DNA of 64,000 bases from Streptomyces sp. DvalAA-43 (GCF_900091725.1 NZ_FMBW01000095.1:124001-188000), one strand, 5' to 3'; shown: positions 1 through 8,440, counted from the first letter of the stretch. The notes: a model not told the origin generated them from the sequence alone. Translations and numbers: made by a program.

Positions 1-2205
1 CGACTGGACCACCGCCAGTTCCAGCTGGGTCCGGTCGCACCCGAGTGAGAGCGCGAGGCTTTCCATGCTGAACAGGAAGCCCAGCATGGCCGCCACTTGG
101 CGGACGGTGGCGTCGTCGTCGGTGAAGGCCGTCGGCAGCAAGGTGCAGTAGTGGGCGTATCCGGTCTTGACGAAGGACTCGATCCAGGGCGGCAGCACCG
201 CCTCACTGGTGCGGTAGTACGCCAGCAGCCTCCGCACGCGACGCAGTACCTCCGGTGCGCCGTCGACGCTGCGTTCGGCCGACAGCACCTCCAGGGCGTG
301 CGTGCCCAGCTCGTCGGCGAGGCGGCGGCTGCGCAGGTACAGCGTCGCGTCCTCGACGGCCTCCAGGACGGATGCCGCGGTGGCCCGCCGGTCGTATGCC
401 AGACGGCGGAGGCGCTGTTCCAGCACCTGCTCGATGCTGACGCCCTCGTAACCCAGCTCGATCAGCGCTCGCTGGTAGGTGCCGAGAGCGAGGTCCCACG
501 ACTCCTGGATCGACCGCTCCCCCAGCTTCCGTTCGCCCATGATCGGGCGGGCCGCCCCCTGTGGCATCAGGTAGCGCAGCATCCACAACACGTCGGAGCA
601 CCGCTCCAGCTCCGGCTGGGAGGCGATGTCCAGCAACGCCCGTCGCACCCCGGACTGCTGGAGCTTCAGGCCCAGGGGCGCGAGGCGGTCGTGCACGTCG
701 CGGGCCAGCGGCGGCAGCGCGTCGTAGCCGACCTGGCCGACCCGGTCGCCGCCCATCATGATTTCCACGAGGCGCCGCACATCGCGCCGGCCGGGCACGG
801 TGTCCTTCTCGATGCAGGTGACGGCCGCGTCCTGGAAGTCGTACGGCGTGGGCCTGGTCCGGTCGCGCATCCCGGCCAGCAGGATCGACGTCTCGAACAC
901 CGCGATGGCGTCGGCGGTGGAGGCGAGGTAGCCGTTGCGGCGGGCGGCGCGCACGATCTCCACCGACCAGCCGAGCAGTTCGGCCTCGTCCAGCCGGTCC
1001 AGGGCGGGGGTCTGCCGCAGAAAACCGGTCAGCTTGTCCGAAGGTGGGAGAGCCGGTACGGCCTCCGCCGCGGCCACGGCCTTCTTGGCCCTCGACTTCT
1101 TCGCACCCGCCTGTCCCACCAGCCGGAACGGCTCCACGCGGGTGCGTCTGAGGTTCTTCGCCCATACCGTGGCGGCGATCGACACCGAACCCGCGGCGAG
1201 GCCGAACTGTGCCTCGATCGCCGCATGGCTGGACGGAATCAGGCCGTGCTGCCACGTGGTGGCCGTGGGCGGGCTGACCTCGAAGGTGTCCGTGCCATGG
1301 ACGCCGAACTCCGCGACGCGGCTCGCCGCGTGGAAGGCGCCGCAGACGTAGAGGCAGTCGGCGGGATCGGCGTCGGCCGCGGCCAGGTGTTCGCGCATCC
1401 TGGTCCACATGTAGCGTTCGCGGTCCTCGTCCACGCGGACCCGGTGGGGGTCGCCGGGTGCGAGTCGCCGGAAGAGGCTTCCGATCAGGAGCATGACCTG
1501 GCGATAGGTGTCGTGGTCGCTGTCGCCGAGCGGCAGCTCGACGTACTGGTGCCACCATTCCGACCAGTGCCGCACCTTTCCGTGGCGCAGCAGGTACTCC
1601 TCCAGTTCGGCGAAGCGCGGTCGCAGGTCGCCGATCTCCACACCGACCGCGTCGCCGTGCAGCGCGGCCTCCTCCTCCGCCGGAGGTGCCGCCGGGTCGG
1701 CCGGCTCGGCGGACTCCGTTCCGCGCGCGTCCCACTGGAAGACATGGTCCGAGGAGCGGTCGACGAGGACCAGCTCGACGCCCGGCGTGTCCAGTGCGTA
1801 GGCGATCGCCTGGTACTCGGCGGAGGCTTCGGTGATCGGTGCGACCACCGACAGCGGGGACCACTCGGCCGGGAAGCCGTCGACCTCGGTCGCGAAGGAC
1901 TGGACCGCCACCGGGAGCTTGCAGTTGCGCAGTTCGGTCAGGAGCGGTGCCATGTCCTCGCACAGCTCCAGGTACACGACCTTGGGCTGCTTCTCCCGCA
2001 GGCGGCGGGCCATCGCGATCGCCGAGGCGGGCGAGTGATGGCAGACGGGGAAGATCTCGAGCGGCTCGCGGACCGCGCGGTCGACGTCGTCGACGATGCC
2101 GAGGAGGATGCCCTCCAGGGCGTCGGGCCCGTCGGCGAAGGTCGCGGCGGCCTCCTGCAGCTGGGCACGCAGCCCCTGGAAGGTGCCCTCGTGCGTGCCG
2201 CTCAT
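1..2205 (-). CDS. DUF5682 family protein (YehM-like), 3' end outside the window
   Basis: The minus-strand frame starts with ATG at 2205 and stays open for 735 codons to the window edge, so the C-terminus is missing. The start lies in an ATGA overlap with the stop of the MoxR ATPase gene, which implies translational coupling. The product is a large cytosolic protein without signal peptide or membrane segment. Visible motifs are VCHHSPAS near residues 54-61 and a second His motif, YVCGAFHAAS, near residue 290; paired G-x-x-H motifs of this type recall the EreA/ChaN/TraB-like hydrolase fold, but that is inference. From memory the family is DUF5682 and matches E. coli YehM (about 760 aa), so little should be missing. 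The biochemical role is unknown; context says it works with the MoxR and vWA proteins. Confidence 0.8.
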   Translation of the reverse strand, partial: MSGTHEGTFQGLRAQLQEAAATFADGPDALEGILLGIVDDVDRAVREPLEIFPVCHHSPASAIAMARRLREKQPKVVYLELCEDMAPLLTELRNCKLPVAVQSFATEVDGFPAEWSPLSVVAPITEASAEYQAIAYALDTPGVELVLVDRSSDHVFQWDARGTESAEPADPAAPPAEEEAALHGDAVGVEIGDLRPRFAELEEYLLRHGKVRHWSEWWHQYVELPLGDSDHDTYRQVMLLIGSLFRRLAPGDPHRVRVDEDRERYMWTRMREHLAAADADPADCLYVCGAFHAASRVAEFGVHGTDTFEVSPPTATTWQHGLIPSSHAAIEAQFGLAAGSVSIAATVWAKNLRRTRVEPFRLVGQAGAKKSRAKKAVAAAEAVPALPPSDKLTGFLRQTPALDRLDEAELLGWSVEIVRAARRNGYLASTADAIAVFETSILLAGMRDRTRPTPYDFQDAAVTCIEKDTVPGRRDVRRLVEIMMGGDRVGQVGYDALPPLARDVHDRLAPLGLKLQQSGVRRALLDIASQPELERCSDVLWMLRYLMPQGAARPIMGERKLGERSIQESWDLALGTYQRALIELGYEGVSIEQVLEQRLRRLAYDRRATAASVLEAVEDATLYLRSRRLADELGTHALEVLSAERSVDGAPEVLRRVRRLLAYYRTSEAVLPPWIESFVKTGYAHYCTLLPTAFTDDDATVRQVAAMLGFLFSMESLALSLGCDRTQLELAVVQS

Positions 2206-3314
2206 GACAGGGTGGCGATCGCGTCGCGGCCGCCCTCCAGGAACTCCGGCCAGGATCCGCCCTCTTCCTTGCTGCGCGGCTCGACGACGCCGTGCAGGTA
2301 CTTGTTGAGGATGGCCAGGTCCTCGGGCTCGCGCCGGGCGAGGGACCCGACGAGCGAGGAGGCCAGTGTCCGGGCGGTCAGGGCGCGCTCGCCGAAGAAG
2401 TTGCTGTGGAGCACCGCGTCCTCCAGTACACCGATCTGCTCCGCGGTGGACAGCGCGGACTCCAGCTTCTCGTCGTCGCTGCCGGCCGCGGCCGCCGAAG
2501 CACGCAGGTCGGCGAAGCTCTGCAGCAGTACGTCGAGGAGCGTCGGCGGCACCTCCAGTTCGATCTGGTGTCGGCGCAGCAGTTCCTCGGTGCGGAAGCG
2601 GACGATCTCCACCTCGCTCTTCTTGTTCGTCACCACCGGGATGCGGACGAAGTTGAAGCGGCGCTTGAGCGCCGAGGACAGATCGTTGACGCCCCGGTCG
2701 CGGCTGTTCGCGGTGGCGATGATCGAGAAGCCGGGCTTGGCGAAGACGATGCCCTCGCTGTCCAGTTCGGGAACCGAGATGTACTTCTCGGACAGGATCG
2801 AGATCAGGGCGTCCTGCACATCGCTGGTGGAGCGGGTGAGTTCCTCGAAGCGGCCGATGGCGCCGGATTCCATCGCGGTCATGATCGGCGAGGGGATCAT
2901 CGACTCCCGCGACTGGCCCTTGGCGATGACCATCGACACGTTCCAGGAGTACTTGATGTGGTCCTCGGTGGTGCCGGCCGTGCCCTGCACCACCAGCGTG
3001 GAGTTGCGGCAGATCGCGGCGGACAGCAGCTCGGCCAGCCAGCTCTTGCCCGTGCCGGGGTCGCCTATGAGCAGCAGGCCTCGGTCGGAGGCGAGCGTGA
3101 CGATGGACCGTTCGACGAAGCTGCGGTCGCCGTACCACTTCTGCGAGATCTCCCGGTCCAGGCCGTCCGACCGCTCGGAACCCAGGATGAACAGGCGGAC
3201 CATCTTCGGGGACAGCCGCCAGGAGAAGGGCTTGGGGCCGTCGTCGATGGACTCCAGCCACTCCAGTTCCTCGGCGTACTTGATCTCGGCGGGGGCGCGC
3301 AACAGGTCGGACAT
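2202..3314 (-). CDS. MoxR-type AAA+ ATPase (YehL-like)
   Basis: A 370-aa cytosolic AAA+ ATPase of the MoxR clade. Walker A is GDPGTGKS at residues 84-91. The Walker B position reads GRFEELTR (154-161), so the usual Asp-Glu pair is Glu-Glu. Sensor 1 is TANSRD (about 201-206) and the arginine-finger region is KRRF (217-220). MoxR ATPases usually act as chaperones on a vWA-domain partner, and one is encoded just upstream. The frame is open further upstream, but ATG 3314 is preferred because AGAAAGG lies just before it and anything longer would run through the inter-gene hairpin into the vWA gene. The stop overlaps the DUF5682 start by four bases. The closest remembered relative is E. coli YehL. 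Confidence 0.9.
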   Translation of the reverse strand: MSDLLRAPAEIKYAEELEWLESIDDGPKPFSWRLSPKMVRLFILGSERSDGLDREISQKWYGDRSFVERSIVTLASDRGLLLIGDPGTGKSWLAELLSAAICRNSTLVVQGTAGTTEDHIKYSWNVSMVIAKGQSRESMIPSPIMTAMESGAIGRFEELTRSTSDVQDALISILSEKYISVPELDSEGIVFAKPGFSIIATANSRDRGVNDLSSALKRRFNFVRIPVVTNKKSEVEIVRFRTEELLRRHQIELEVPPTLLDVLLQSFADLRASAAAAGSDDEKLESALSTAEQIGVLEDAVLHSNFFGERALTARTLASSLVGSLARREPEDLAILNKYLHGVVEPRSKEEGGSWPEFLEGGRDAIATLS

Positions 3315-3362
3315 GACAGGGCCTTTCTGAGCGTATGGGCGTGAGGCGTCCAGGGTCTTCCG

Positions 3363-3388
3363 TTCGGATCGGTGCGGCATGATCCGAA
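3363..3388 (-). other. Intercistronic hairpin between the vWA and MoxR genes
   Basis: A perfect 8-bp inverted repeat (TTCGGATC / GATCCGAA) with a 10-nt loop lies in the 82-nt gap between the vWA stop and the MoxR start, the only real gap in an operon otherwise joined by ATGA overlaps. It has no T-tract. It could be an attenuator, an RNA-processing site or an mRNA stabiliser; the sequence alone does not decide. Confidence 0.45.
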
Positions 3389-3396
3389 GGAGAGCC

Positions 3397-4839
3397 CTAG
3401 GCGAGGAAGGTCTTGAGCTCGTGGACGAGCTTGCGGATGTGGCCGGAGAGCACCGGCGTGCCGAGGTCCTTGAAGCGTTCGCGGAACCACGGGTTGACAC
3501 TGCCGCGGCCGGAGCTGGTGACCGAGCCGACCGGGATGAACTTGGCTCCCGAGCGGTGAATGGCGACCATGCTCTCGAACAGCGGCTCGGTCTGCCATTC
3601 GTAGAAGTCGGAGATCCACACCACGACGGTGTTGCGGGGTTCGGCGATCTTCGGCTGGGCCAGTGCCATGGCCACCGTGCCGTCGGTGCCGCCACCGAGA
3701 TTGGTCCGCAGCAGGGTCTCGAAGGGGTCGTGCACCCACGGCGTGAGGTCGAGGGCCTGTGTGTCGTACGCGATGAGGTGGACGTCCACCTTCGGCAGCC
3801 CGGCGAAGATCGAGGCCAGGATGGTGCAGTTCACCATCGAGTCGACCATCGAGCCCGACTGGTCCACGACGACGATCAGCCGCTGGGGTGTCGTCCTGCG
3901 GACCGTGTGCCGGTAGTAGAGGCGGTCCACGTACAGCCGCTCCTCCTCCGGACTCCAGTTGGTGAGGTTCTTCCAGATCGTGCGGTCGAGGTCGAGGTTG
4001 CGGAACACCCGCTTGGGCGGGACGGAGCGGTCCAGAGCACCGACCGTGGCCTTCTCGACCTGAGTGCGCAGCACTTCGGCGACCTCGTCGACGAAGCGGC
4101 GGATCAGGTCCTTGGCATTGGCCAGGGCCACGCCCGAGAGGTTGTTCTTGTCCCTGAGCAGTTGTTCGATCAGTGACATGCTCGGGGTCAGCTGTGCGGC
4201 GAGCCCGGGATCGGCCAGCACCTCGCGCAGCTGCATCCGTTTGACGAGGTCGGCCTCGATGGCGCCGAGTTCCGGGCCGATCGCCGGGATCAGTCGGCCG
4301 AGGTCGGGGGCGGTTCCGCGGCCGCCGGTGCCGGTAGGGCTGACGCCCGGCCCCGCGGAGCGGCCCCCGGCCCGGCCGCCGCGCAGCTCGCCGGGCCTGC
4401 AGCCGAGCGCGCGCTCCAGCCAGCCCGCGCCGGACTGCCAGCGCGCCAGCTGTCCGGCGGTGACCGTGCCCGAGCCGGAGGCGAAGACGTTGAGCAGCAC
4501 CTTCGACACCAGCGCCGCCCGTCGTACCTCGGCGGCCCGGTCGCGTGCCTCGTCGCTGTCGGGGTCGGGTGCCATCAGACCGTCGAACTCGGCGGCCAGC
4601 GCGGGGTGGCGCTGCACGATCGAGTCCACGGAGGCCTGTGGGTCCAGCAGCGCGGAGGGCAGGCCGATGTCCTCGACGACGGCGAGGCTCGCGGATTCCA
4701 GGGTGCTTTGTTCCTCCGGGTCGAAGAGCCGGGCGAGGAGACGCCAGTACAACACCTGACGGCGGCTCTCCAAGGGGTCCGTCTCCGGGGTCCGGGGGGT
4801 CGTGTTCCCGGCGGTTCGCTCTGTCGTGTGCTCTGTCAT
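3397..4839 (-). CDS. vWA (von Willebrand factor A) domain protein (YehP-like)
   Basis: A 480-aa cytosolic protein. The N-terminal 300 residues are mostly helical with a Gly/Arg-rich linker near 150-178. The C-terminal vWA domain carries a full metal-ion-dependent adhesion site: D326-x-S328-x-S330 in VVVDQSGSM, T385 in GGGTDG, and D411 in WISDFYEW. Such domains bind protein partners through a divalent metal, and this class is typically remodelled by a MoxR ATPase, encoded immediately downstream. ATG 4839 overlaps the upstream stop by ATGA; a longer open frame exists but is Arg-rich out-of-frame translation of the neighbour. From memory it corresponds to E. coli YehP (about 378 aa), making this version longer at the N-terminus. 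Confidence 0.9.
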   Translation of the reverse strand: MTEHTTERTAGNTTPRTPETDPLESRRQVLYWRLLARLFDPEEQSTLESASLAVVEDIGLPSALLDPQASVDSIVQRHPALAAEFDGLMAPDPDSDEARDRAAEVRRAALVSKVLLNVFASGSGTVTAGQLARWQSGAGWLERALGCRPGELRGGRAGGRSAGPGVSPTGTGGRGTAPDLGRLIPAIGPELGAIEADLVKRMQLREVLADPGLAAQLTPSMSLIEQLLRDKNNLSGVALANAKDLIRRFVDEVAEVLRTQVEKATVGALDRSVPPKRVFRNLDLDRTIWKNLTNWSPEEERLYVDRLYYRHTVRRTTPQRLIVVVDQSGSMVDSMVNCTILASIFAGLPKVDVHLIAYDTQALDLTPWVHDPFETLLRTNLGGGTDGTVAMALAQPKIAEPRNTVVVWISDFYEWQTEPLFESMVAIHRSGAKFIPVGSVTSSGRGSVNPWFRERFKDLGTPVLSGHIRKLVHELKTFLA

Positions 4840-6227
4840 TTCCGCAGCAGCCTTCCCGCACGCTCCCGCAGAACGGCCACGGCGTCGGTGGCGGCCTTCT
4901 CCGCCTTGACACCGGCCTTGTCGGTCGTGCCCCCGGCCCATCCCCCGGCGTGGATCGCGACGGCCTTCTTCCGTACGGTCGTCTCGACGGCCAGGGGCTG
5001 GACGCGGTACGTCCCGGCGTCCCAGCGGAGCAGTCCGATGCACGCGCCGGATGCCGCGACGGCCTCGGGGGTGAGCGGGCCGGCGGTCGGAATGCGGTCG
5101 GTGTCGACGGTCAGTGGGGCCCCGGCGAGGGTGAACGTCAGTGTGCCGTCGTCCTCCTGGGCGGCGTAGCCCTCCAGGAACACGGGGACGGCGATGCGCG
5201 CGGGGTGCCGGTCCAGGGGCGCGGTCGCGGCGTCGGTGGCGGTGGGCAGGGCGACTCGGGCGGTGGCGAAGGCGTCGGCGGGCTCTCCCCGGTGTGCGTG
5301 CTCGTCGCTCCAGACGAGGTCGCCCTCGGCGGTGACCGGCATGTCCGTGAGGTCCATGGAGCGGCCTTCACCGACGGCCGCCAGAAGCGACATGTGCGGG
5401 CGGAGCAGCTGCCAGAGGCCCGCTCCGACGACCGTGTCGGGCTTGGGCACCGCCACCCCGGCACGCACCAGTCGCGGCGTGGAGCCGTCCGCGGGCTCGA
5501 ACACCGCGTGGACCTGGGCCTGTACTGCGGTCGCGTGTTCATGGACGTCGACGCCGAGGGGCAGGAGGCGGCCGGTGGCCGTACCGGTCACCGGCACATC
5601 GGCGGCACCGGGCAGCGTCAGCAGCAGTGCGCGTGACCACAGGTCGGCCCAGCGGCGGGCCGGGATCCGCTCCAGGGACGCACCGGGGCAGGAGGCGGCC
5701 AGCTCGGCGGCGAAGCCGTCGAGGAGCGTCGCCGACCGGCGCAGTGCGGGGTCCGGGAGCATCGCGGAGACGACGGGCGCGGCCCCGGAGACCATTTCGT
5801 GGTCGATGCCCTGCCACCCTGAGCGTGCCAGGTCGGACAGCCAGGAGCGGGCGGCTGCGAGGAGGTTGACCGGCTGCTGTCCGGTGGGCGGCGGGACGGT
5901 CTCCGCGCTGCGGGACCGGCCGGTCACCTCCTCGACGCGGGTCATCAGTGCGTCGTGGGCGGAGCCGAGGAGCGCGGTGCGGGCTGCGGCGAGGGCGATG
6001 AAGTGGTCCTCGCCCGCGGCTCCGCCCGCAGCCTTCTCGGCCGCTTCGGCGACCCTGGCGGCGAGCGGGGTGCCGGCGACCGCGTGGGCGAGTCCGGTCA
6101 GGCCGGCGGTCTGGGCGGGCTGCGGACGGAGCAGTCCGGCGACGAGCACCCGGTCGAAGGCGTCGACGGCCGTCAGGGCCTCGTCGAGCCCGGTGATGGT
6201 CTCCGCGAGCAGGTCGGCGCGCATCAT
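4836..6227 (-). CDS. Conserved protein of unknown function in the MoxR-vWA operon
   Basis: A 463-aa Ala-rich, probably cytosolic protein starting at ATG 6227 (MMRADLLAET), inside an ATGA overlap with the SWIM gene, and ending in an ATGA overlap with the vWA gene. I recognise no catalytic motif. The C-terminus is Lys/Ala-rich and helical. Its position between the SWIM and vWA genes, coupled at both ends, argues that it is a stoichiometric component of the same system. E. coli YehQ is a much longer SWIM protein (about 680 aa), so the SWIM gene plus this gene may together represent a split YehQ; this is speculation from sizes and order. Confidence 0.75.
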   Translation of the reverse strand: MMRADLLAETITGLDEALTAVDAFDRVLVAGLLRPQPAQTAGLTGLAHAVAGTPLAARVAEAAEKAAGGAAGEDHFIALAAARTALLGSAHDALMTRVEEVTGRSRSAETVPPPTGQQPVNLLAAARSWLSDLARSGWQGIDHEMVSGAAPVVSAMLPDPALRRSATLLDGFAAELAASCPGASLERIPARRWADLWSRALLLTLPGAADVPVTGTATGRLLPLGVDVHEHATAVQAQVHAVFEPADGSTPRLVRAGVAVPKPDTVVGAGLWQLLRPHMSLLAAVGEGRSMDLTDMPVTAEGDLVWSDEHAHRGEPADAFATARVALPTATDAATAPLDRHPARIAVPVFLEGYAAQEDDGTLTFTLAGAPLTVDTDRIPTAGPLTPEAVAASGACIGLLRWDAGTYRVQPLAVETTVRKKAVAIHAGGWAGGTTDKAGVKAEKAATDAVAVLRERAGRLLRK

Positions 6228-6727
6228 GCCACCGCCCTGGTCGGCGGGAACCACTGCATCTCCGGCAACGGTGTGGTGGCCGGCGTGAGTTCGAGGTAGG
6301 CGAGGTGGCGCAGGAACCGGCTGAAGACGGGCGCGGCGGCCTTGGTGTCCCCCTGTTGTGGACGTGTACCGCTCATGTCGGTGGCGATGGTCTGCGCGCT
6401 CGGCTCCCCGTCCGCCGTCTCGACCCTCAGGTAGCGGGCGACGCGCTCGGCGCCGTACTGCAGCACCGCCTCGTTGACCAGGGCCCGGATGTGATTGCAG
6501 AACGACCCGCGGGCGCCGCCGCAGGGCCGGTTGTTATTGGTGCTGCAGGCGAACGTGTAGCTCCCGGCGGCCACCGAAGACACATAGACCCGCCCGATGT
6601 CAGAGCCGCTGGACACCACACCCTGCAGGCGTCCGTCGGCCAGCTCGACGAACGGGACCTTGGCCAGCTTGCGCGCTCGTGCGGGTGTTGTCACCCGTGC
6701 CGTGCTCGACCTCTCCCAGTCTGACAA
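6224..6727 (-). CDS. SWIM-type zinc-finger protein (YehQ N-terminal-like)
   Basis: First gene of the five-gene operon, 167 aa. The Cys/His cluster is C61, C69, C77 and H79 (C-x7-C-x7-C-x-H). A classic SWIM finger is CxC...CxH, so the first pair is expanded here; the CNH end and the surrounding beta pattern still fit a SWIM domain, which binds zinc and mediates DNA or protein contacts. I chose the TTG start at 6727 because GGGAG lies seven bases upstream and the first residues (SDW...) fit family N-termini as I remember them. An in-frame ATG at 6790 is possible but has no convincing ribosome site. Confidence 0.7.
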   Translation of the reverse strand: MSDWERSSTARVTTPARARKLAKVPFVELADGRLQGVVSSGSDIGRVYVSSVAAGSYTFACSTNNNRPCGGARGSFCNHIRALVNEAVLQYGAERVARYLRVETADGEPSAQTIATDMSGTRPQQGDTKAAAPVFSRFLRHLAYLELTPATTPLPEMQWFPPTRAVA

Positions 6728-6931
6728 CGCACCACTCCCATGTTCACCAGGGCGACTTCCGCGCCACAACGGCAGGACACGGCCGAACATACCTACGACC
6801 ACTGACAACGCCCGGTCGTGGACGTACGACGGTCCTGCGGCAGGCCGCACATGGAGGTGTGGAGTTCGGCGCCCGGACGGTATTCCCGGGGCACGACGCG
6901 CGGTGCGATCGCGCCGTGCCCCGGGCGGCCG

Positions 6932-7207
6932 TCAGAGGGCGCGGGCCGCTCCCCGGGCGGCCATGACCTCTCCGCCCGAGGGCAGCGGGTAGAACGGGAT
7001 GGCGACGAGGTCGTACTGAGGGCACGGGGTCGTGAAGCACTGCTTCGGCGAGGGCACACAGAATTGTCCGGCAGGCGCCACGACGGCGGAACAGGGGCTC
7101 GCCTGTGGGACGGAGGAACGTTCGCCGGCGAGCGCCTGGCTCGCCATGGTGAGGGGCAGGGCTGTGAGGGCGACCGCCGTGGCGGTACGCAGCAGGTTCT
7201 GGATCAC
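6932..7207 (-). CDS. Small secreted Cys-containing protein (hypothetical)
   Basis: A roughly 91-aa product with a signal peptide (hydrophobic core TATAVALTALPLTMA, likely cleavage after SQALA) followed by a short mature part with four cysteines in the pattern C-x(10)-C-x(6)-C-x(4)-C, compatible with two disulfides. No family recognised. The start is uncertain: GTG 7207 places the signal peptide at the N-terminus, while a GTG at 7264 would add an unlikely Arg-rich stretch; neither has a strong ribosome site. Confidence 0.45.
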   Translation of the reverse strand: MIQNLLRTATAVALTALPLTMASQALAGERSSVPQASPCSAVVAPAGQFCVPSPKQCFTTPCPQYDLVAIPFYPLPSGGEVMAARGAARAL

Positions 7208-7282
7208 AAGCAGCAGGGATAGCCGCGCTCCGAGGCGGCGTCGCGCCGCCGGAGGGTCAACCACTCGTTCGGGTAGCGAAGT

Positions 7283-7402
7283 TCACCACCGGAACGCATT
7301 TCCTGTTTTACGAGAAGAGAGTGTGCCGCGGCCGGACCCGGGGGCCGTGATGAGCCCGGCGGTGATGCCGAGCACGGCGAATACGTTGCGCATGCGGTTC
7401 AT
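7283..7402 (-). CDS. Possible 39-aa peptide with signal-like N-terminus
   Basis: ATG 7402 opens a frame MNRMRNVFAVLGITAGLITA followed by a short basic tail ending at TGA 7283. Two basic residues and a hydrophobic stretch look like the start of a Streptomyces secreted protein, and a GAGG lies about 10 bases upstream. It may be a genuine small secreted peptide or the remnant of a truncated gene. Coding evidence is weak because of the length. Confidence 0.22.
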   Translation of the reverse strand: MNRMRNVFAVLGITAGLITAPGSGRGTLSSRKTGNAFRW

Positions 7403-7524
7403 TCAGAGGTGCCCTCGGGCGCTGAAGACCGTTCACGGCAACCGACGACGAGTAATCGCCCGTTCATCCTCAGTACCCACGCCGGGCCGCCCGGATCCGG
7501 CCATCCTGCCGACTCGTCAGCGGG

Positions 7525-8304
7525 TCACACGGCCGGGAGGCCGAGCCCTGCGGCGATCGCGCTGACCCGGGTGAAGACGGAGACCGGGTACTGGTCGTCG
7601 CAGTACTTGTTGCCCGTGGAGACCACGCCGATCACCTTTCCGCCGGCGACCAGCGGGCCCCCGGAATCACCGCGGCAGACGCTGTCGTGGGTCCCCTTGG
7701 CCGCTGTCCCGCAGACCTTCAGCGCGGCGGACTCGCCCGGCTCGGTGAAGGGCGCACACCCCTTGAGCGGCGCCAGGGTCAAGGTGGCCGACTTCAGCCG
7801 TCTCCCGAGGGTGTCGGTGGCGGTCATCCCCCAGCCCACGGTCTTCGCGGCCTTCCCGGTGGTGTAGAGAGCCGAGTCCTTCGGACCCGCGGGCTTGATC
7901 GGTGTGTACGGCATCGGCTTGGCGAGGGTGATCACCGCCGCGTCGTACGTGAGCGTGGCCACGGCGAACTTCGGGTGGACCTTGACCGAAGCCACGTGCC
8001 GGACCGTCCCCTTGGTACTGCTCAGGTCGGTGCGGCCGCCGATGACCAGCAGGTCGCGGGGCTCGGCGGCGTCCTTGACACAGTGTGCGGCGGTGAGCAC
8101 CTTGGTGGGCGCCACCAGAGTGCCGCCGCAGAACTGCGCACCGTCCGGTGTCTCGATGAGCATCGCGTACGGATGGTCCACCACGGTGGTGTTCTGCCCG
8201 CCGTGGATGGCGGCGGCCGGTGTCGCGGTGGCCGCGAGCCCGGCCGCGGCGAGCACGGAAGCGGCCAGTGCGGCGGCCGCGGTACGCCTGTTGAACGAGA
8301 ACAT
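7525..8304 (-). CDS. Secreted trypsin-like serine protease (S1 family)
   Basis: A 259-aa precursor. A signal peptide of about 32 residues (RRTAAAALAASVLAAAGLAA then AxA sites) precedes IHGGQ, which resembles the IVGG start of mature trypsin-type enzymes, so there is little or no propeptide. The triad is visible: His in LTAAHCV, Asp in TYDAAVITL, and Ser in CRGDSGGP. Cysteine pairs are placed as in chymotrypsin-fold enzymes. ATG 8304 is preceded by a G-rich ribosome site (GGGGGG, 5-bp spacing). It would act outside the cell as an endopeptidase. The gene is monocistronic and separated from the Clp gene by two hairpins. Confidence 0.9.
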   Translation of the reverse strand: MFSFNRRTAAAALAASVLAAAGLAATATPAAAIHGGQNTTVVDHPYAMLIETPDGAQFCGGTLVAPTKVLTAAHCVKDAAEPRDLLVIGGRTDLSSTKGTVRHVASVKVHPKFAVATLTYDAAVITLAKPMPYTPIKPAGPKDSALYTTGKAAKTVGWGMTATDTLGRRLKSATLTLAPLKGCAPFTEPGESAALKVCGTAAKGTHDSVCRGDSGGPLVAGGKVIGVVSTGNKYCDDQYPVSVFTRVSAIAAGLGLPAV

Positions 8305-8416
8305 GTGATCCCCCCGGGGCACTTTGCGCGGCCGGTCACCGCGCGTCATGTGGAGGAGGATGTGGAGACGGGAGCGGGGGTTCCATGATCGTCGGATTCG
8401 GTCGCGCCGGTCCGTC

Positions 8417-8437
8417 GCGGTACGGCCGCCGTACCGC
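8417..8437. other. Short GC hairpin upstream of the protease gene
   Basis: A perfect 9-bp inverted repeat (GCGGTACGG / CCGTACCGC) with a 3-nt loop. It sits just beyond the larger hairpin, between the Clp gene end and the protease start. It may be part of a tandem terminator or lie in the protease promoter region. Confidence 0.35.
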
Positions 8438-8440
8438 AGA

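Noticed and set aside
97..3330. A 1077-codon plus-strand open frame over the DUF5682 and MoxR genes
   Set aside because: No ribosome site and no recognisable domain; both minus-strand genes beneath it have clear family motifs. It is a product of GC-biased third positions.
1..6727. Reading the MoxR-vWA operon as a defence or cell-death (VMAP-type conflict) system
   Set aside because: No protease, nuclease, STAND ATPase or toxin domain is present, and the gene set matches yehLMPQ better.
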